The notes below the pieces were generated by a model that was given only the letters and a program-made list of their open reading frames with translations, had not been told where the DNA came from and ran no database searches. This document shows, one piece after another, positions 37,201-47,576 of a stretch of 64,000 nt of DNA. Origin of the DNA: Przewalskia tangutica. Lineage: Eukaryota > Streptophyta > Magnoliopsida > Solanales > Solanaceae. A program made the translations under genes and the position numbers. Numbering within the stretch: the first letter of the stretch is position 1; every line of letters begins with the position of its first letter. The stretch covers positions 79,103,548-79,167,547 of the forward strand of contig CM056726.1 of NCBI GenBank assembly GCA_029844215.1, read 5' to 3'.

Positions 37201-37742
37201 TCCCTGACGTGACATGACTGCTTATTTATTGTGAACTGTAGTTTGGTTATCATACATGTCTCCTGCTTTATAGACTATTATGATTTCAATTACAGTATTT
37301 TTTTTAGTTTCACATACTCGGTACCTGTTGTACTGACCTCCTTCGGGGGGCTGCGTTCATGCCGCAGGTTGAGGTACACGATCGTTGATCCTAGCTCTCG
37401 TGATCACGGTTCGTGTGGGAAGCTCCGTTTCTCGGAGGCTTATCGGTGGTATAGTTCACTGCGTAGTAAGTGTTTACATTCGGGGTTTGGCGGGGCCTGT
37501 CCGCCATTGTTGTCGTATCATTCTTAGAGGTGCAGTAATCTTGTTGTGGCGGGGTTGTAAAAGGATTAAACTGTTCATTTGTAAAGTTGTTATTTATATA
37601 TGCGAAAGGCAAAGTTTTCTAAAGATAAGCGTTATGCGTTTCTTGTTACTTCATGTTGTGGTTTTATGTTCGTGATTACTCACGATGTTGTGTCACTAGG
37701 GTGCCCGGTAAGGCACCGATCCACGCCGAGTTGGTCGTGACA
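34291..37742 (+). mobile_element. Solo LTR H (plus strand), nested in F 5' LTR
   Basis: A 3452-bp LTR from tgttataccccg to ttggtcgtgaca with perfect AAACT duplications and no interior. It has a TATA box (34701-34708), GAG/GTAAATAT at about 35198, GAGGTATGT (35629-35637), a degenerate minisatellite (36640-36920) and U5 hairpins near 37490-37520. It is similar in family to the F and J LTRs but in the opposite orientation. Confidence 0.95.
34701..34708 (+). promoter_or_regulatory. TATA box of solo LTR H
   Basis: TATAAATA lies 410 bp after the LTR start in the context ggcTATAAATAccc. This context is conserved in the F LTRs on the opposite strand, with closely related versions in the other families. 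Confidence 0.7.
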
Positions 37743-37747
37743 AAACT
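37743..37747. repeat. TSD (AAACT) right of solo LTR H
   Basis: This is the right copy of the duplication. LTR F resumes with 'ttaactatattttcctacaa'. Confidence 0.95.
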
Positions 37748-38952
37748 TTAACTATATTTTCCTACAACATGTAATATCCAATTACAATAGGGGGACAAGA
37801 TATTTACCTCGCTAAGCCCATAATTATCCGAGTTTAATGTCGATCCTGGGCAATCGTTTAGCTCGACTCAGAAGCGCTCAACGCTCTAAACCACCCTTAG
37901 AAGTTCTAACCAACTACACAACACTCCAACGGACTATGGAGATTTTCCTAGGGTTTTGGTTTTGTAGTGTGGGAAGTATAATAGTATTTACGGGCTTTTC
38001 GTATAGGTATAACCTTAGAATACAACAAGGTATATGGCTAAGGTAATTTGGGCATTATAACAATACTTTTGAGAGTATTTCTACCAAGAGAGGGGTATTA
38101 TATGAAAACAAACTAGGCTAGGGGGGGGTACCCCACGCCACACCACAGGAGGGGTGGCTACCGCCTACTACCCACTAGGGGAACTCTCGACGAGGGCCTG
38201 CGAAAAGGGGAGAAGGCTCTCAAGACTTAGGCATTTTGGATGAAGAAGTCTTGACCTTAGAGGGTATTTATAGCACAAGCCAAGGCCAACCAATGGCCAA
38301 GATCTAGCCAAGTGCTAGGCAAGTGTAGGGCAAGATATGCCCAAGTGCCCCAGTCCTACTCCTAAAAACCTCAAATATCTACACAAATATCTACCAACAA
38401 CTTGCCACCAATCGGCCCTAAGCGCCCACTTCAATGTGAGGTGACACATGTCACCTCCCGTTGGTCCAAAATGTTTCGTTTCTGGAAAAATCCGCAAAAA
38501 TAAGAAAAGACATAGCCGAATTTTCCTCGCAAGTTATGTAAAGCGTTTAGTCGAAAACGACTCTAACCGGGTGTTGTGCACAAATGCCATTCGGCCAAGC
38601 CACCTAGGCGGGGGTGACACGTGTCACCCTCCTATTGGCCCAAAATAAAACATCTTCCGAAAATATCCATAATGGCCAAAATCTCGAAAACAAAGTGGGC
38701 CCCACAAAACCGTAAATTTCTCCCGTGGTCCCACGTGACCATTTTCGAAAATAAAATTCCATAATTCTCTAATATTCCAGGAAGTCCGAATACCAAATCT
38801 GGGAATCCAATTCCCATTAACGAACCTTTTTCCTTCACAAAAACCGGAAACTTTTCCGTGGAAAAATCGCCTCTTTCTTCCTTTCCAATCTTTCTGTCGT
38901 ATTCTCGTACGTACGTCCTCGCATACATACCCTAGAACTACGGGGTATAACA

Positions 38953-38957
38953 TCTTC
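38953..38957. repeat. TSD (TCTTC) right of element F
   Basis: It is one mismatch from TCTTA at 16919-16923. The D pol reading resumes immediately to the right. Confidence 0.75.
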
Positions 38958-39585
38958 ACCTCCTCGACGATGGAAGACTCGGCAACCTCACGGACTCGAA
39001 CCCCACTGCTATCAGAATCAATCAAACGGACACCAAGGCTCGCTAACTGATGCAAATCACGAACCGTATCCTCCTCTGCAGTGCACATCTGATAGGCTCC
39101 CCATCGACCTATGACTAAGAGCATCTGCCACAACATTGGCCTTCCCCGGGTGGTACAGAATATCAACATCGTAATCCTTAAGCAACTCTAACCACCGTCT
39201 CTGTCGTAAGTTCAGCTCCCTCTGGCTGAAGATATACTGGAGGCTCTTGTGGTCTGTATAAATATCCACATGAACCCCATACAAATAGTGCCACCAGATC
39301 TTCAAGGCGTGAATCACCGCTGCCAGCTCCAAATCATGGGTGGGGTAGTTCCTCGTGTTTCTTCAGGTGTCGGGATGCATCGCTATAACCTTGCACCTGC
39401 GTCAACACACATGCCAACCCGATGCACGACGCGTCACAATACACGACATACCCATCCGACCTCTGAAGAGTAGAACGGGGCGATCGTCGATCTCTCGCCG
39501 ATCGGAAACCACGCTCCACACGCATCAGTCCATCGAACTTAGCCGCCTTGAGTCGGCTAGTCAATGGTGCGAGAGATAGAAGCAA
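38958..39585 (-). pseudogene. RNase H domain of element D pol (broken)
   Basis: On the minus strand, GYVVYCDAS carries the first catalytic Asp near 39445. It is followed, after a frame change, by MELAAVIHALKIWWHYLYG, TDHKSLQYIF (second Asp) and PGKANVVADALSHR, down to about 39100. VREVAESSIVEEV at about 38990-38960 is the linker towards integrase, and it stops exactly where element F inserts. The enzyme would degrade the RNA strand of RNA-DNA hybrids during reverse transcription. Integrase resumes at 16918. Confidence 0.92.
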
Positions 39586-40465
39586 ACTTCTACGAACCGA
39601 TAATAACTGCGAGGCCCGAGCTGCGTACCTGCAGCCGGAGTAGTAGGTTTAGGCCAAGTCCGATCGCCTCGATCTTGGCGTATCCACCGAATACCATCGG
39701 CCAAACAATATGCCCGAAAAGCCACCAAGCTAACCAAAACTCACATTTGGAAAACTTGGCGTATAGCTGGTCGGAGAAGCTGTCGACGATCGCCAAATGC
39801 TCGCGTGCTCCTGCATGGCGAGAATAAACCAAGATGTCATCAATGAACACTATCACAAACGTGTCGAAATGGCTTGAACACTCGGTTCATCAAATCCATG
39901 AATACCGCCGGAGCATTGGTCAACCAAAAGACATGACCACGAACTCATAATGCCCGTCTGGTCCGAATGCGATCCAGGACATCCACTCTCGACTCGCTTT
40001 GATGATAGCCCGATCGCGGTCAATCTTGGAGAAACATCTCGCGCCACCTGCGGGTCGAACAAATCATCAATCACAGGAAGGGGTATCTGTTCTTAATGGT
40101 TACCTTGTTCACCGCAGTAATCAACACACGCGCAGCGTCGTCCTTCTTCACGCGAACAATACCGCGCTCCCGGGAGAAACACTAGTCGATGAAGCCTTTC
40201 TCCAAGAAATCTTTGGTGGTCCTTCAACTCTCTCAACTCGGCGGTGCCATTCGTATGGCGGAATGGAAATAGCCGAGTGTCCGCAACACATCTATACAAA
40301 ACTCGATCTCCTCTCGGGAGGATACCGGAGGTCGTCGAAACACGTCGGGAATTCTCGACTCTTTGGGCCCGAAAATCTGATGCTGCGACCTCGTTATCAA
40401 ACACCGAACGAGATGGTAGATGTACCCGCCTGCGCATCTTCCTAGCCTTGAGGTAGGAAATAAAC
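39586..40465 (-). pseudogene. Reverse transcriptase domain of element D pol (broken)
   Basis: RT motifs are readable on the minus strand across at least four frames, from right to left: YIYHLVR (about 40425) and EIEFCIDVL (about 40310) in the N-terminal part; ELKDHQRFL and the following palm entry (about 40220), with the usual conserved Tyr-Arg context given as CVDYCGE; IDDLFD (about 40070); DQCSGGIHGFDEP (about 39920-39880); and the catalytic FIDDILVYS (about 39845), then LYAKFSKCEFWL (about 39755). Both active-site Asp residues of the DD pair are present. The frames break repeatedly, often at CHG trinucleotides, so the intactness of the true gene cannot be judged from this sequence. Confidence 0.9.
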
Positions 40466-40972
40466 CTACCCCGGCGATCTGAGGCTCTCCCACTCAACAA
40501 CCGGCCTCGCCGAAGCTGGAACCGTGCACTCTCTCCTGCAGTCTACATTGGCGTAGCAAGAAGCTAGCCAATCCATACCCGTGATCACGTCGAAATCAAT
40601 CATATCCAACTCTATCAATTCGGCTGAGTCGGCGACGTAAATGGTCATCGACAAACCACATATACCGCCGAGCTACCACCGAATCACCCATGGCGTAGCT
40701 ACCTCGAAAGGGTCTATGGACTCGTGCTCTATCCATCCTACTAGCAATAAGGGGAGATATATAGGACATAGTAGAACCGGATCTATCAAGGCATACATCA
40801 AATCCAAACCGATAAGGTACTGTGGCGACATCGGTGAGGCCTCACGATCTGCCGGTGGACAAGGCATAAATGCGATTCGAGGACCGCTGAATCGGGACCG
40901 AGCCACGACCTCTGCGCGACCTGCTGGTCCATGAGTACCCGCCCTCGGGCGAGTAATCGTGGGGATGAAGAA
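40466..40972 (-). pseudogene. gag tail and aspartic protease of element D (truncated by J)
   Basis: On the minus strand, a glycine/arginine-rich gag tail (about 40970-40850) leads into the protease. ALIDP carries the active-site Asp at about 40785, but the usual Gly-Ser/Thr after it is scrambled. IEHESIDPFEVATP follows (about 40730-40690), then ELIELDMIDFDVITGMDWLAS (20 of these residues, ELIELDMIDFDVITGMDWLA, span about 40620-40560) and CYANVDC, typical of plant gypsy proteases before RT. The upstream gag is missing because element J begins at 40973; it should lie beyond J, outside the window. Confidence 0.88.
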
Positions 40973-43900
40973 TGTCACGACCGAACCGGGCGTGGTCGTG
41001 CCTTACAGGCACCCTGGTGATACAACATCGAGTAATCAGTGAACATAAAACACATACATGAAACCAATGTAAGAAGACGGTGAAATAAGAAGAGCAGGCT
41101 AACTAAAAACGGTTCTGTCGGTATATATAAATAACAATTTGAGCGATTACATCCCTTTCTACAACTCGCCTGCAAGATTACTGCACTCTACGAATGATAT
41201 GATAACAACGACGGGGCGGGGCCGTCATACCCCGAATGTAGCACCTACAACAGGGGCTATACGAATAAGCCTCGAGAAAGCGGAGCTTTCCCAAACGCTG
41301 AATCTGTGACCCTAAGAGCGAGGATCAACGGCGGTGTACCTTTACTGCGGCGTGACGCGGCCCCGAAGGAGGTCGATCTGGCAGTACCAAGTATGTGAAA
41401 GCGTAAAATATCGTAAATGAAATCATAATAGTCTATATAAAGCGGGAGACATGTATGATAACCAAACTACGATTCCAACATAAAAGCGATCATGTCAGTA
41501 TAGAAAGCGGGTGGGATACATTCCGGATGAACCGTAGTCGAGTGAAATACATTCGGATGAGCCGTGAGTCGAGTGAAATACATTCCCGGATGAACCGGTA
41601 GTCGAGTGAAATACATTCGGATGAACCGGTAGTCGAGTGAAATACATTCGGATGAACCGTAGTCGAGTGAAATACATTCGGATGAGCCGTAGTCGAGTGA
41701 AATACATTCGGATGGACCGGTAGTCGAGTGAAATACATTCCTTGCACAACAAGTCTATCACGCATGAAACATAGGTAAGTTACACATAACTTAAAGTACT
41801 TTCATTTTATGACAAGGTCCGAGTTTTAACCCTAAAGTACTACGTACGTTAAATCCTTTTAAAAGATCCATTCCTTTTTCAAAAGTCACCCGATACCGTA
41901 GTATAAGAATAGAGTGACCAATTGTTTAAGTAAACCAACCCACGTTCTTTTAAAGTCAAGTAACAACATTCCTTTTCCTAAAGTTCGGTTGCCTAGTTTT
42001 GATTACTCAAGTCCCATTTTGAAAGATTTCATTGTTCATAGTCTTAATCCTTTAAAACATAATTCTCTTTTAAAGGATTTGAGAAACATATGTCTTATAT
42101 GTGAGTAGGTTATTCTTGTTTATAATCAATCTTATTAAGCGACCATGATCTAGGAAATGTAATATCATTTTGTCTCATCTTAGCTTCATGCGGATGGAGG
42201 TTTCTCTTGGTTTAAATATAATACTTCATTTATTCAATACATTTTCCTTTATTAACTGCGGTGGTTTGTCGATACACATTCGATTTAGAATCAAGAAACA
42301 TTATTCCTTTAAAAAAACCAAGTACTCATTACTCACGAATGAGGTTTCACACAAAACTCATATTAATTCATTCAAGTCAAGTCTCTTATCTTTTAAGATC
42401 AAGTCTCTTAACTTTTAAAAATCAATAAACCATTCATTTTACCATTTTTAAGACGTTATACCTAACTTCCCATAAAGCTAGTATAACTCTTATGTTTTCA
42501 AAACCAAGTATTATTCTTCTGTTAAAAATGATTCAGCATTCTTTTGAAATACTTCAAGATTCTTTATTATTATACATCAAGTCAGTTATAAGTCAAATCA
42601 GTTACCTTTTAAAACCACAAAGCATTTTCTTACTTACATAAAGCTGTTATAACCAACTTTCCATAAAGCCGTTATAACACTTTATGTTTCAAACCAATCA
42701 AATCGTTTAACACGTATGCGTCTCCGCACTACATAGTTATACACATATCATGCTAGAAAAGGTAGGAAGAGGTTCACATACCTCGCGACGATTATCGACT
42801 AATAGCAAAACGCTCCAAGTACCTCAAACCGGCTACTCCTTAAGCCAAGTAGATCGCGCCACGCATAGTACTTCCACCTATAAGGCCACAAGACACTTAT
42901 TAACATTTAGATCTCTTCGTAGAACATTCTACAGAAAATTCGTGACCTCCCCACAACAGCGTAAATCTCCTCTCTGTGGCCGGCTACCAAGCCAACCAGG
43001 GGGGGTTATACGTCTAATCCGGACGTGCACAATTCTACCTCACAGAAAAACTACACAAGTCTACTGTAATACAGTCCTATGTAATTACAGTTCAGCACTC
43101 TTCTTTCGAAAAGGTTTCTTATTATTCAGGCTTAAGTCCAAAGACATTGCCGATAACAACGTTCAGTTCTATATATAGTATACTTCAACTATATAGTCTA
43201 ACAATCATGTAATTTCCAATTACAATAGAGGGACAAGATATTTACCTCGATAAGCCCATAATTATCCAAGTAAAAAGTCGATCCTGGGCAACGTTTAGCT
43301 CGACTCACGCTCGACCAGCTCTAAACCACCCTTAGAAGTTCTAACCAACTTCTACATACTACTCCAACTAACTATGGAGATTTTTCTTAGGGTTTCGTTT
43401 CTGTGACTGACGGGAAGTATAATAGTATAACTGGGCTTTTAGTATAGGTATAACCTTAGAATACTACAAGGTATCCGGCTAAGGTAATTTGGGCATTATA
43501 ACAATACTTTTGAGAGTATTTCTACCAAGAGGGGGGTATTTATACGAGACCACACCACAAGGGGTGTATACCCACTCGCCTACCCCACTGGGGTACTCGG
43601 CCGGGGAGGACTCTCGGCCAAAGGGCCTTCTCAAAGGGGGGGGGGGTGTTGGACGAAACACCACACAAGGGGAGGGAGGATTTTAACACTTTAGGAAATT
43701 TAGGAATGGATGAAGAAGTCTTCCAAAGGGGGGTATTTATAGGACAAGCCAAGGCCAACCAATGGCCAAGATCTTGCCAAGTGCAAGGCAAGTGTAGGGC
43801 CAAGATCTTGCCAAGTGCACCTTATCCATCTACCACAAAAATATCCTACCAACCCCTTGACCAAACAAGGCCAATTCGTCCCACTTGCATCGCCACAACG

Positions 43901-44147
43901 TGCTCCAATGAGAGGGTGACAAGTGTCGCCCTCTTGTTGGTCCAAAATGTTTCGTCTCTCGGAAAAATCCGCAAAAATTAAAAATGACATGGCCGGAATT
44001 TTCCCTACGAAAGTTGTGGAAACGTTTCGTCGAAAAACGACTCTAACCGGGTGTTGTGCACAAAATAATTCGGCCAAGCCACTTTAAAAGCCCAAACTTT
44101 TCTACGTACGTCCTTACGTACATACTCTGGAAATACGGGGTATAACA
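40973..44147 (-). mobile_element. 3' LTR of element J
   Basis: A 3175-bp minus-strand LTR from tgtcacgaccga to cggggtataaca, followed by the PPT complement. The presumed left TSD is aagaa (40968-40972), with its partner outside the window. It contains a ~33-bp array (41505-41750), the complement of GAGGTATGT (near 42775) and a TATA box (43734-43741). At 42397-42401 it holds the intact, uninterrupted version of the site into which K inserted in the partner LTR. Confidence 0.92.
41505..41750. repeat. ~33-bp minisatellite in J 3' LTR
   Basis: Seven to eight copies of a unit containing 'tagtcgagtgaaatacattc'. Spacing is 30-34 bp because most copies read cattcgg and accgtag where the partner array (46665-46905) has cattcccgg and accggtag. 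Confidence 0.92.
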
Positions 44148-44184
44148 TTCTCCCCTCCTTAGAAACATTCGTCCCGAATGTTCC
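44148..44184 (-). promoter_or_regulatory. PPT and hairpin of element J
   Basis: The complement of ttctcccctccttag abuts the LTR. The inverted repeat aacattcg/cgaatgtt lies at 44164-44182. Confidence 0.8.
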
Positions 44185-44249
44185 TTCTAAGTCTCAAAAC
44201 AAACGTGAGCCAGTATAGTCTTCACTACTATACTTACGAGAACAATCCT

Positions 44250-44560
44250 GCCACATCGAACCAATCGACCGACGACTTACACATCCGCCCCTACAAGGCT
44301 TCATAAGGCGACATCCGAACACTGAAATGGTAGCTTAAACACTCCCTCCACAGGAGACAACAATCCCCACAACTACCCCCAAATCCACACGCCCGAGGCG
44401 AATGCGGTCTCGAGACTCACCTGAGTCCTTAACCCTGCTTGGTAAAACTTCCAGAAACAAAAACAGCCGTACCCTGGGCTCCACTGTCTGTCATAAGGTG
44501 AAGGTAGGCACCCCGTGCAGCCTTACAACCTTTCTGATAAAATCAACACTGCCGAGTAAA
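44250..44560 (-). pseudogene. Integrase fragment of element J (broken)
   Basis: FIRKVVRLHGVPTFTL (about 44545-44495) matches the middle of the integrase core, just before the second catalytic Asp. Downstream, degenerate reading around the 'SPYEALYG' position (about 44330-44290) marks the end of the core. Zinc-binding and first-Asp regions are absent. The fragment is joined upstream to the conserved non-coding block rather than to RNase H, as in element F. Confidence 0.7.
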
Positions 44561-44613
44561 CGGTCTTTGCTAGAAGACAAGGCGGTGACCTCGCCGGCCC
44601 GACTCGGTCGAAT

Positions 44614-44668
44614 CGTCCACGAATTTGTCTGTTGGTTAACTAAACTTGGGCCTAACACCCTCGTGACC
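44614..44668 (-). other. Conserved non-coding block in J interior
   Basis: Complement of gtcacgagggtg, ttaggcccaagtttagttaa and aattcgtggacg. This is the best-preserved of the minus-strand copies. The stretch 44670-45220 to its right holds nothing I can identify. Confidence 0.7.
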
Positions 44669-45224
44669 CTACCACAAGGCGGGACCACCACAAACTGACT
44701 CCACCACCAATACATGCCGCGGGTTGACCCGCAACGTGGCCTCAACCCGACCCGGCAACGCGCAAAACGCTAGCTCCCCGAAGGAAAACTCTCACTAATC
44801 ACGTTACGAAAACCTAGCGGTCTTCTTAGCTCAACTACCCTCTTTCATTCCACACTACTCAGGGACTTATCCCACAAACATAACTCACGTGCACTATGCA
44901 CTCCTATAAGGGTCAAACATAAACAATACATCTTTTACTCGAGATGGCCTTACCTCTAAGGTTTCCACGTATAACACTCTAAGGCTCACACTTTCTCTAT
45001 CCCCCAATCTTCCCCGGTTACTAACCATGATTTCTAATCACAAATTACACACTGCTATCAGAACATAGCACTTAAGATATACTCATCTCCTCATAATGCA
45101 TTTAATCTCTGAGGGTTAAGGATAAACTCAGTATCTTGCTCCACTCCCTTAAGTCGTTCTAATCAAACCTGCCCCGTAGGGCGCATAGCTAAGGAAGGTG
45201 ACGACTACCCATCGATCCTGAAGG

Positions 45225-45912
45225 CTAAGTCCTCCTACAAGGACACTCTTTCGACATCAGACCCTGACGGCCGTAGGTACAACAAGTACCAACTAAAAGA
45301 CGACATTCCCCGGGATGACGTCTGTCACAATGTGAACCGGAAGCCCTGGAGTTCTGACCAACTCCTGCACACCCCGAACGTCCTGAACTCCGTGGAAGAC
45401 CACTCTGCACTGGCGGAGGTGCATATCTAATCTGCTGGTGAGGCGACTTGCCTCGAAAGTTACCAAAGGACCCTGCTGCTCGCCTGCATCGCCGTTAACC
45501 CGTCGATCTCTACGTTTCTCGGCCTGCTGCGCATAAGCCCGTACACAGGCCATGCTCAAGCCTAACTGAAGAATTACTCTTGCACAACCCTCTCTTAGAT
45601 AGTCATCAAGACTCGCGGTACATCGGTATGCTCTCTGGTAGCCAAATCCATAGCTAGTAACAGGGTCGCCTCTTTGCAATCTATATTCTCTGTCCCTGGT
45701 CGTGGAACTGAAGGTTCAAATGTCATGGCCGCAGTAGGAACTGCCGCCGCCGTGCTAAACTCTGCTGGGGCTAGTGACGTCGCAGAACTCCCCGAATGAA
45801 GCACTACCCCAGGTGATGATTGGGCCTGTGCCCTCGTAACCCTCTGAACTCTACTCGCAGCTCCCTCGGCTGCCTAGCCCTCCTGGGCCCGGGTTGCCCT
45901 ACGCGGAGGCAT
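45225..45912 (-). pseudogene. gag remnant of element J with zinc-knuckle relic
   Basis: The start codon complement at 45910-45912 gives MPPRRATRAQEG, about 190 nt from the PBS. A capsid region is not convincingly readable; most of it appears deleted. A CCHC zinc-knuckle-like stretch, CCTYGRQGLMSKECP, lies near 45295-45250, with the second Cys and the His disturbed by substitutions. It would package genomic RNA. Nothing of protease or RT follows. Confidence 0.7.
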
Positions 45913-46102
45913 AACGGTAAGGGAAAGAAATACGTTAGAGGGTCCAACTTTCAACACAGCTCTAAGGCACGATCTCAGAGTGAGAAGAATAGAAACCAAT
46001 CCTAAATATCCTATAGCCTCCTGATTATTGGTGTGGTGCACAACACACCGATAATCAAGACTCTACTGGATACGGTCTGTAGACACTTTCCGAGGATTAA
46101 CT

Positions 46103-46114
46103 GCTCTGATACCA
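46103..46114 (-). promoter_or_regulatory. PBS of element J
   Basis: Exact complement of TGGTATCAGAGC, four bases inside the LTR end (46119). It matches the 3' end of plant initiator-Met-tRNA and is shared with K. Confidence 0.92.
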
Positions 46115-46664
46115 CTTTTGTCACGCGACCGAACCGGGCGTGGTCGTGCCTTACCGGGCACCCTGGTGATACAACATCGAGTAATCGTGGAACATAAAAC
46201 ACATACATGAAACCAATGTAAGAAGGCGGTGAAATAAGAAGGCAAGCTAACCAAAGCGATTCTGATCGGTATATATAAATAACAATTTGAGCGATTACAT
46301 CCCTTTCTACAACTCGCCCACAACGATTTCTGCACCTCTACGAATGATATGATAACAACGACGGACGGGGCCTGTCATACCACGAATGTAAGCACCTACA
46401 ACAATGGGGCTATACGAATAAGCCTCGGAGAAGCGGAGCTTTCCCAAACGCCGACTGTGACCCTAAGAGCGAGGATCAACGATCGGGTGTACCTTTACTG
46501 CGGCGTGAACGCGGCCCCGAAGGAGTCGATCTAACAGTACCAAGTATTTGAAACTGTAAAATACTGTAAATGAAATCATAATAGTCTATATAAAGCAGGA
46601 GACATGTATGATAACCAAACTACAGTTCACAACATAAAAGCAGTCATGTCAAGTATAGAAACGG

Positions 46665-46905
46665 GTGGGATACATTCCCGGATGAACCGGTAGTCGAGTG
46701 AAATACATTCCCGGATGAACCGGTAGTCGAGTGAAATACATTCCCGGATGAACCGGTAGTCGAGTGAAAAACATTATCGGATGAACAGGTAGACGACTGA
46801 AATACATTCGGATGAGCGGTAGGCGAGTGAAATACATTCCCGGATGAACCGGTAGTCGAGTGAAATACATTCCCGGATGGACCGGTAGTCGAGTGAAATA
46901 CATTC
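46665..46905. repeat. 33-bp minisatellite in J 5' LTR
   Basis: About seven copies with a clean 33-bp period (tacattcccggatgaaccgg then tagtcgagtgaaa). The period is a multiple of three, so the minus strand has an 11-residue repeating frame with no coding support. Confidence 0.95.
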
Positions 46906-47571
46906 CTTGCACAACAAGTCTATCACACGCAAACATAGGTAAGTTACACATAACTTAAAGTACTTTCATTTTATGACAAGGTCCGAGTTTTAACCCTAAA
47001 GTACTACGTACGTTAAATCCTTTTAAAAGATCCATTCCTTTTTCAAAAGTCACCCGATACCCGTAGTATAAGAATAGAGTGACCCACCTGTTTAAGTAAA
47101 CCAACCCACGTTCTTTTAAAGTCAAGTAACAACATTCCTTTTCCTAAAGTTCCGGTTTGCCTAGTTTGATTACTCAAGTCCCGTTTTGAAAGATTTCATT
47201 GTTCATAGTCTTAATCCTTTAAAACATAATTCTCTTTTAAAGGATTTGAGAAACATATGTCTTATATGTGAGTAGGTTATTCTTGTTTATAATCAATCTT
47301 ATTAAGCAGCCATGATCTAGGAAATGTAATATCATTTTGTCTCATCTTAGCTTCTATGCAGATGGAGGTTTCTACTGGTTTAAATATAATACTTCATTTA
47401 TTCAATACATTTTCCTTTATTAACGCTGCAGTGGTTTGTCGATACACATTCTGATTTCCGAATCAGTAAAACATTATTCCTTTAAAAAAAAACCAAGTAC
47501 TCATTACTCACGAATGAGGTTTCACACAAAACTCATATTAATTCATTCAAGTCAAGTCTCTTATCTTTTAA

Positions 47572-47576
47572 GATCA
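47572..47576. repeat. TSD (GATCA) left of K
   Basis: It is identical to 63457-63461. The uninterrupted site is present in the partner J LTR at 42397-42401. Confidence 0.97.

Larger units (their letters stand above)
16924..38952 (-). mobile_element. Element F: LTR retrotransposon nested in D pol
   Basis: This is a complete minus-strand element with a 3' LTR (16924-20531 plus 29739-29763), an interior (29764-31898) and a 5' LTR (31899-34290 plus 37748-38952). It is interrupted by element G and by solo LTR H. Once the insertions are removed, the two LTRs are about 3.63 and 3.60 kb and the whole element about 9.4 kb. It has a PBS, a PPT, a gag start and an integrase remnant, but no protease, RT or RNase H, so it could move only with proteins supplied by another element. 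Confidence 0.9.
31899..38952 (-). repeat. 5' LTR of element F (split by solo LTR H)
   Basis: It consists of 31899-34290 plus 37748-38952, about 3.6 kb, running from tgtcacgaccgg to cggggtataaca. The array at 32690-32950, the complement of GAGGTATGT (near 33930) and the TATA box (38265-38272) sit where they do in the 3' LTR. The text reads straight through the H insertion, matching 19349-19400. Confidence 0.92.

Noticed and set aside
38624..38956. Apparent extension of the RNase H frame into LTR F
   Set aside because: The frame runs by chance past the insertion junction at 38953 into LTR sequence. The true continuation is integrase at 16918.
41505..41750. CRISPR-like regular repeats
   Set aside because: The units are contiguous or vary continuously, with no distinct spacers and no cas genes. 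The context is a plant LTR.
46649..46951. Repetitive 11-residue frame resembling a short-repeat protein
   Set aside because: It is created by the 33-bp array. In the partner LTR the same array has broken spacing.
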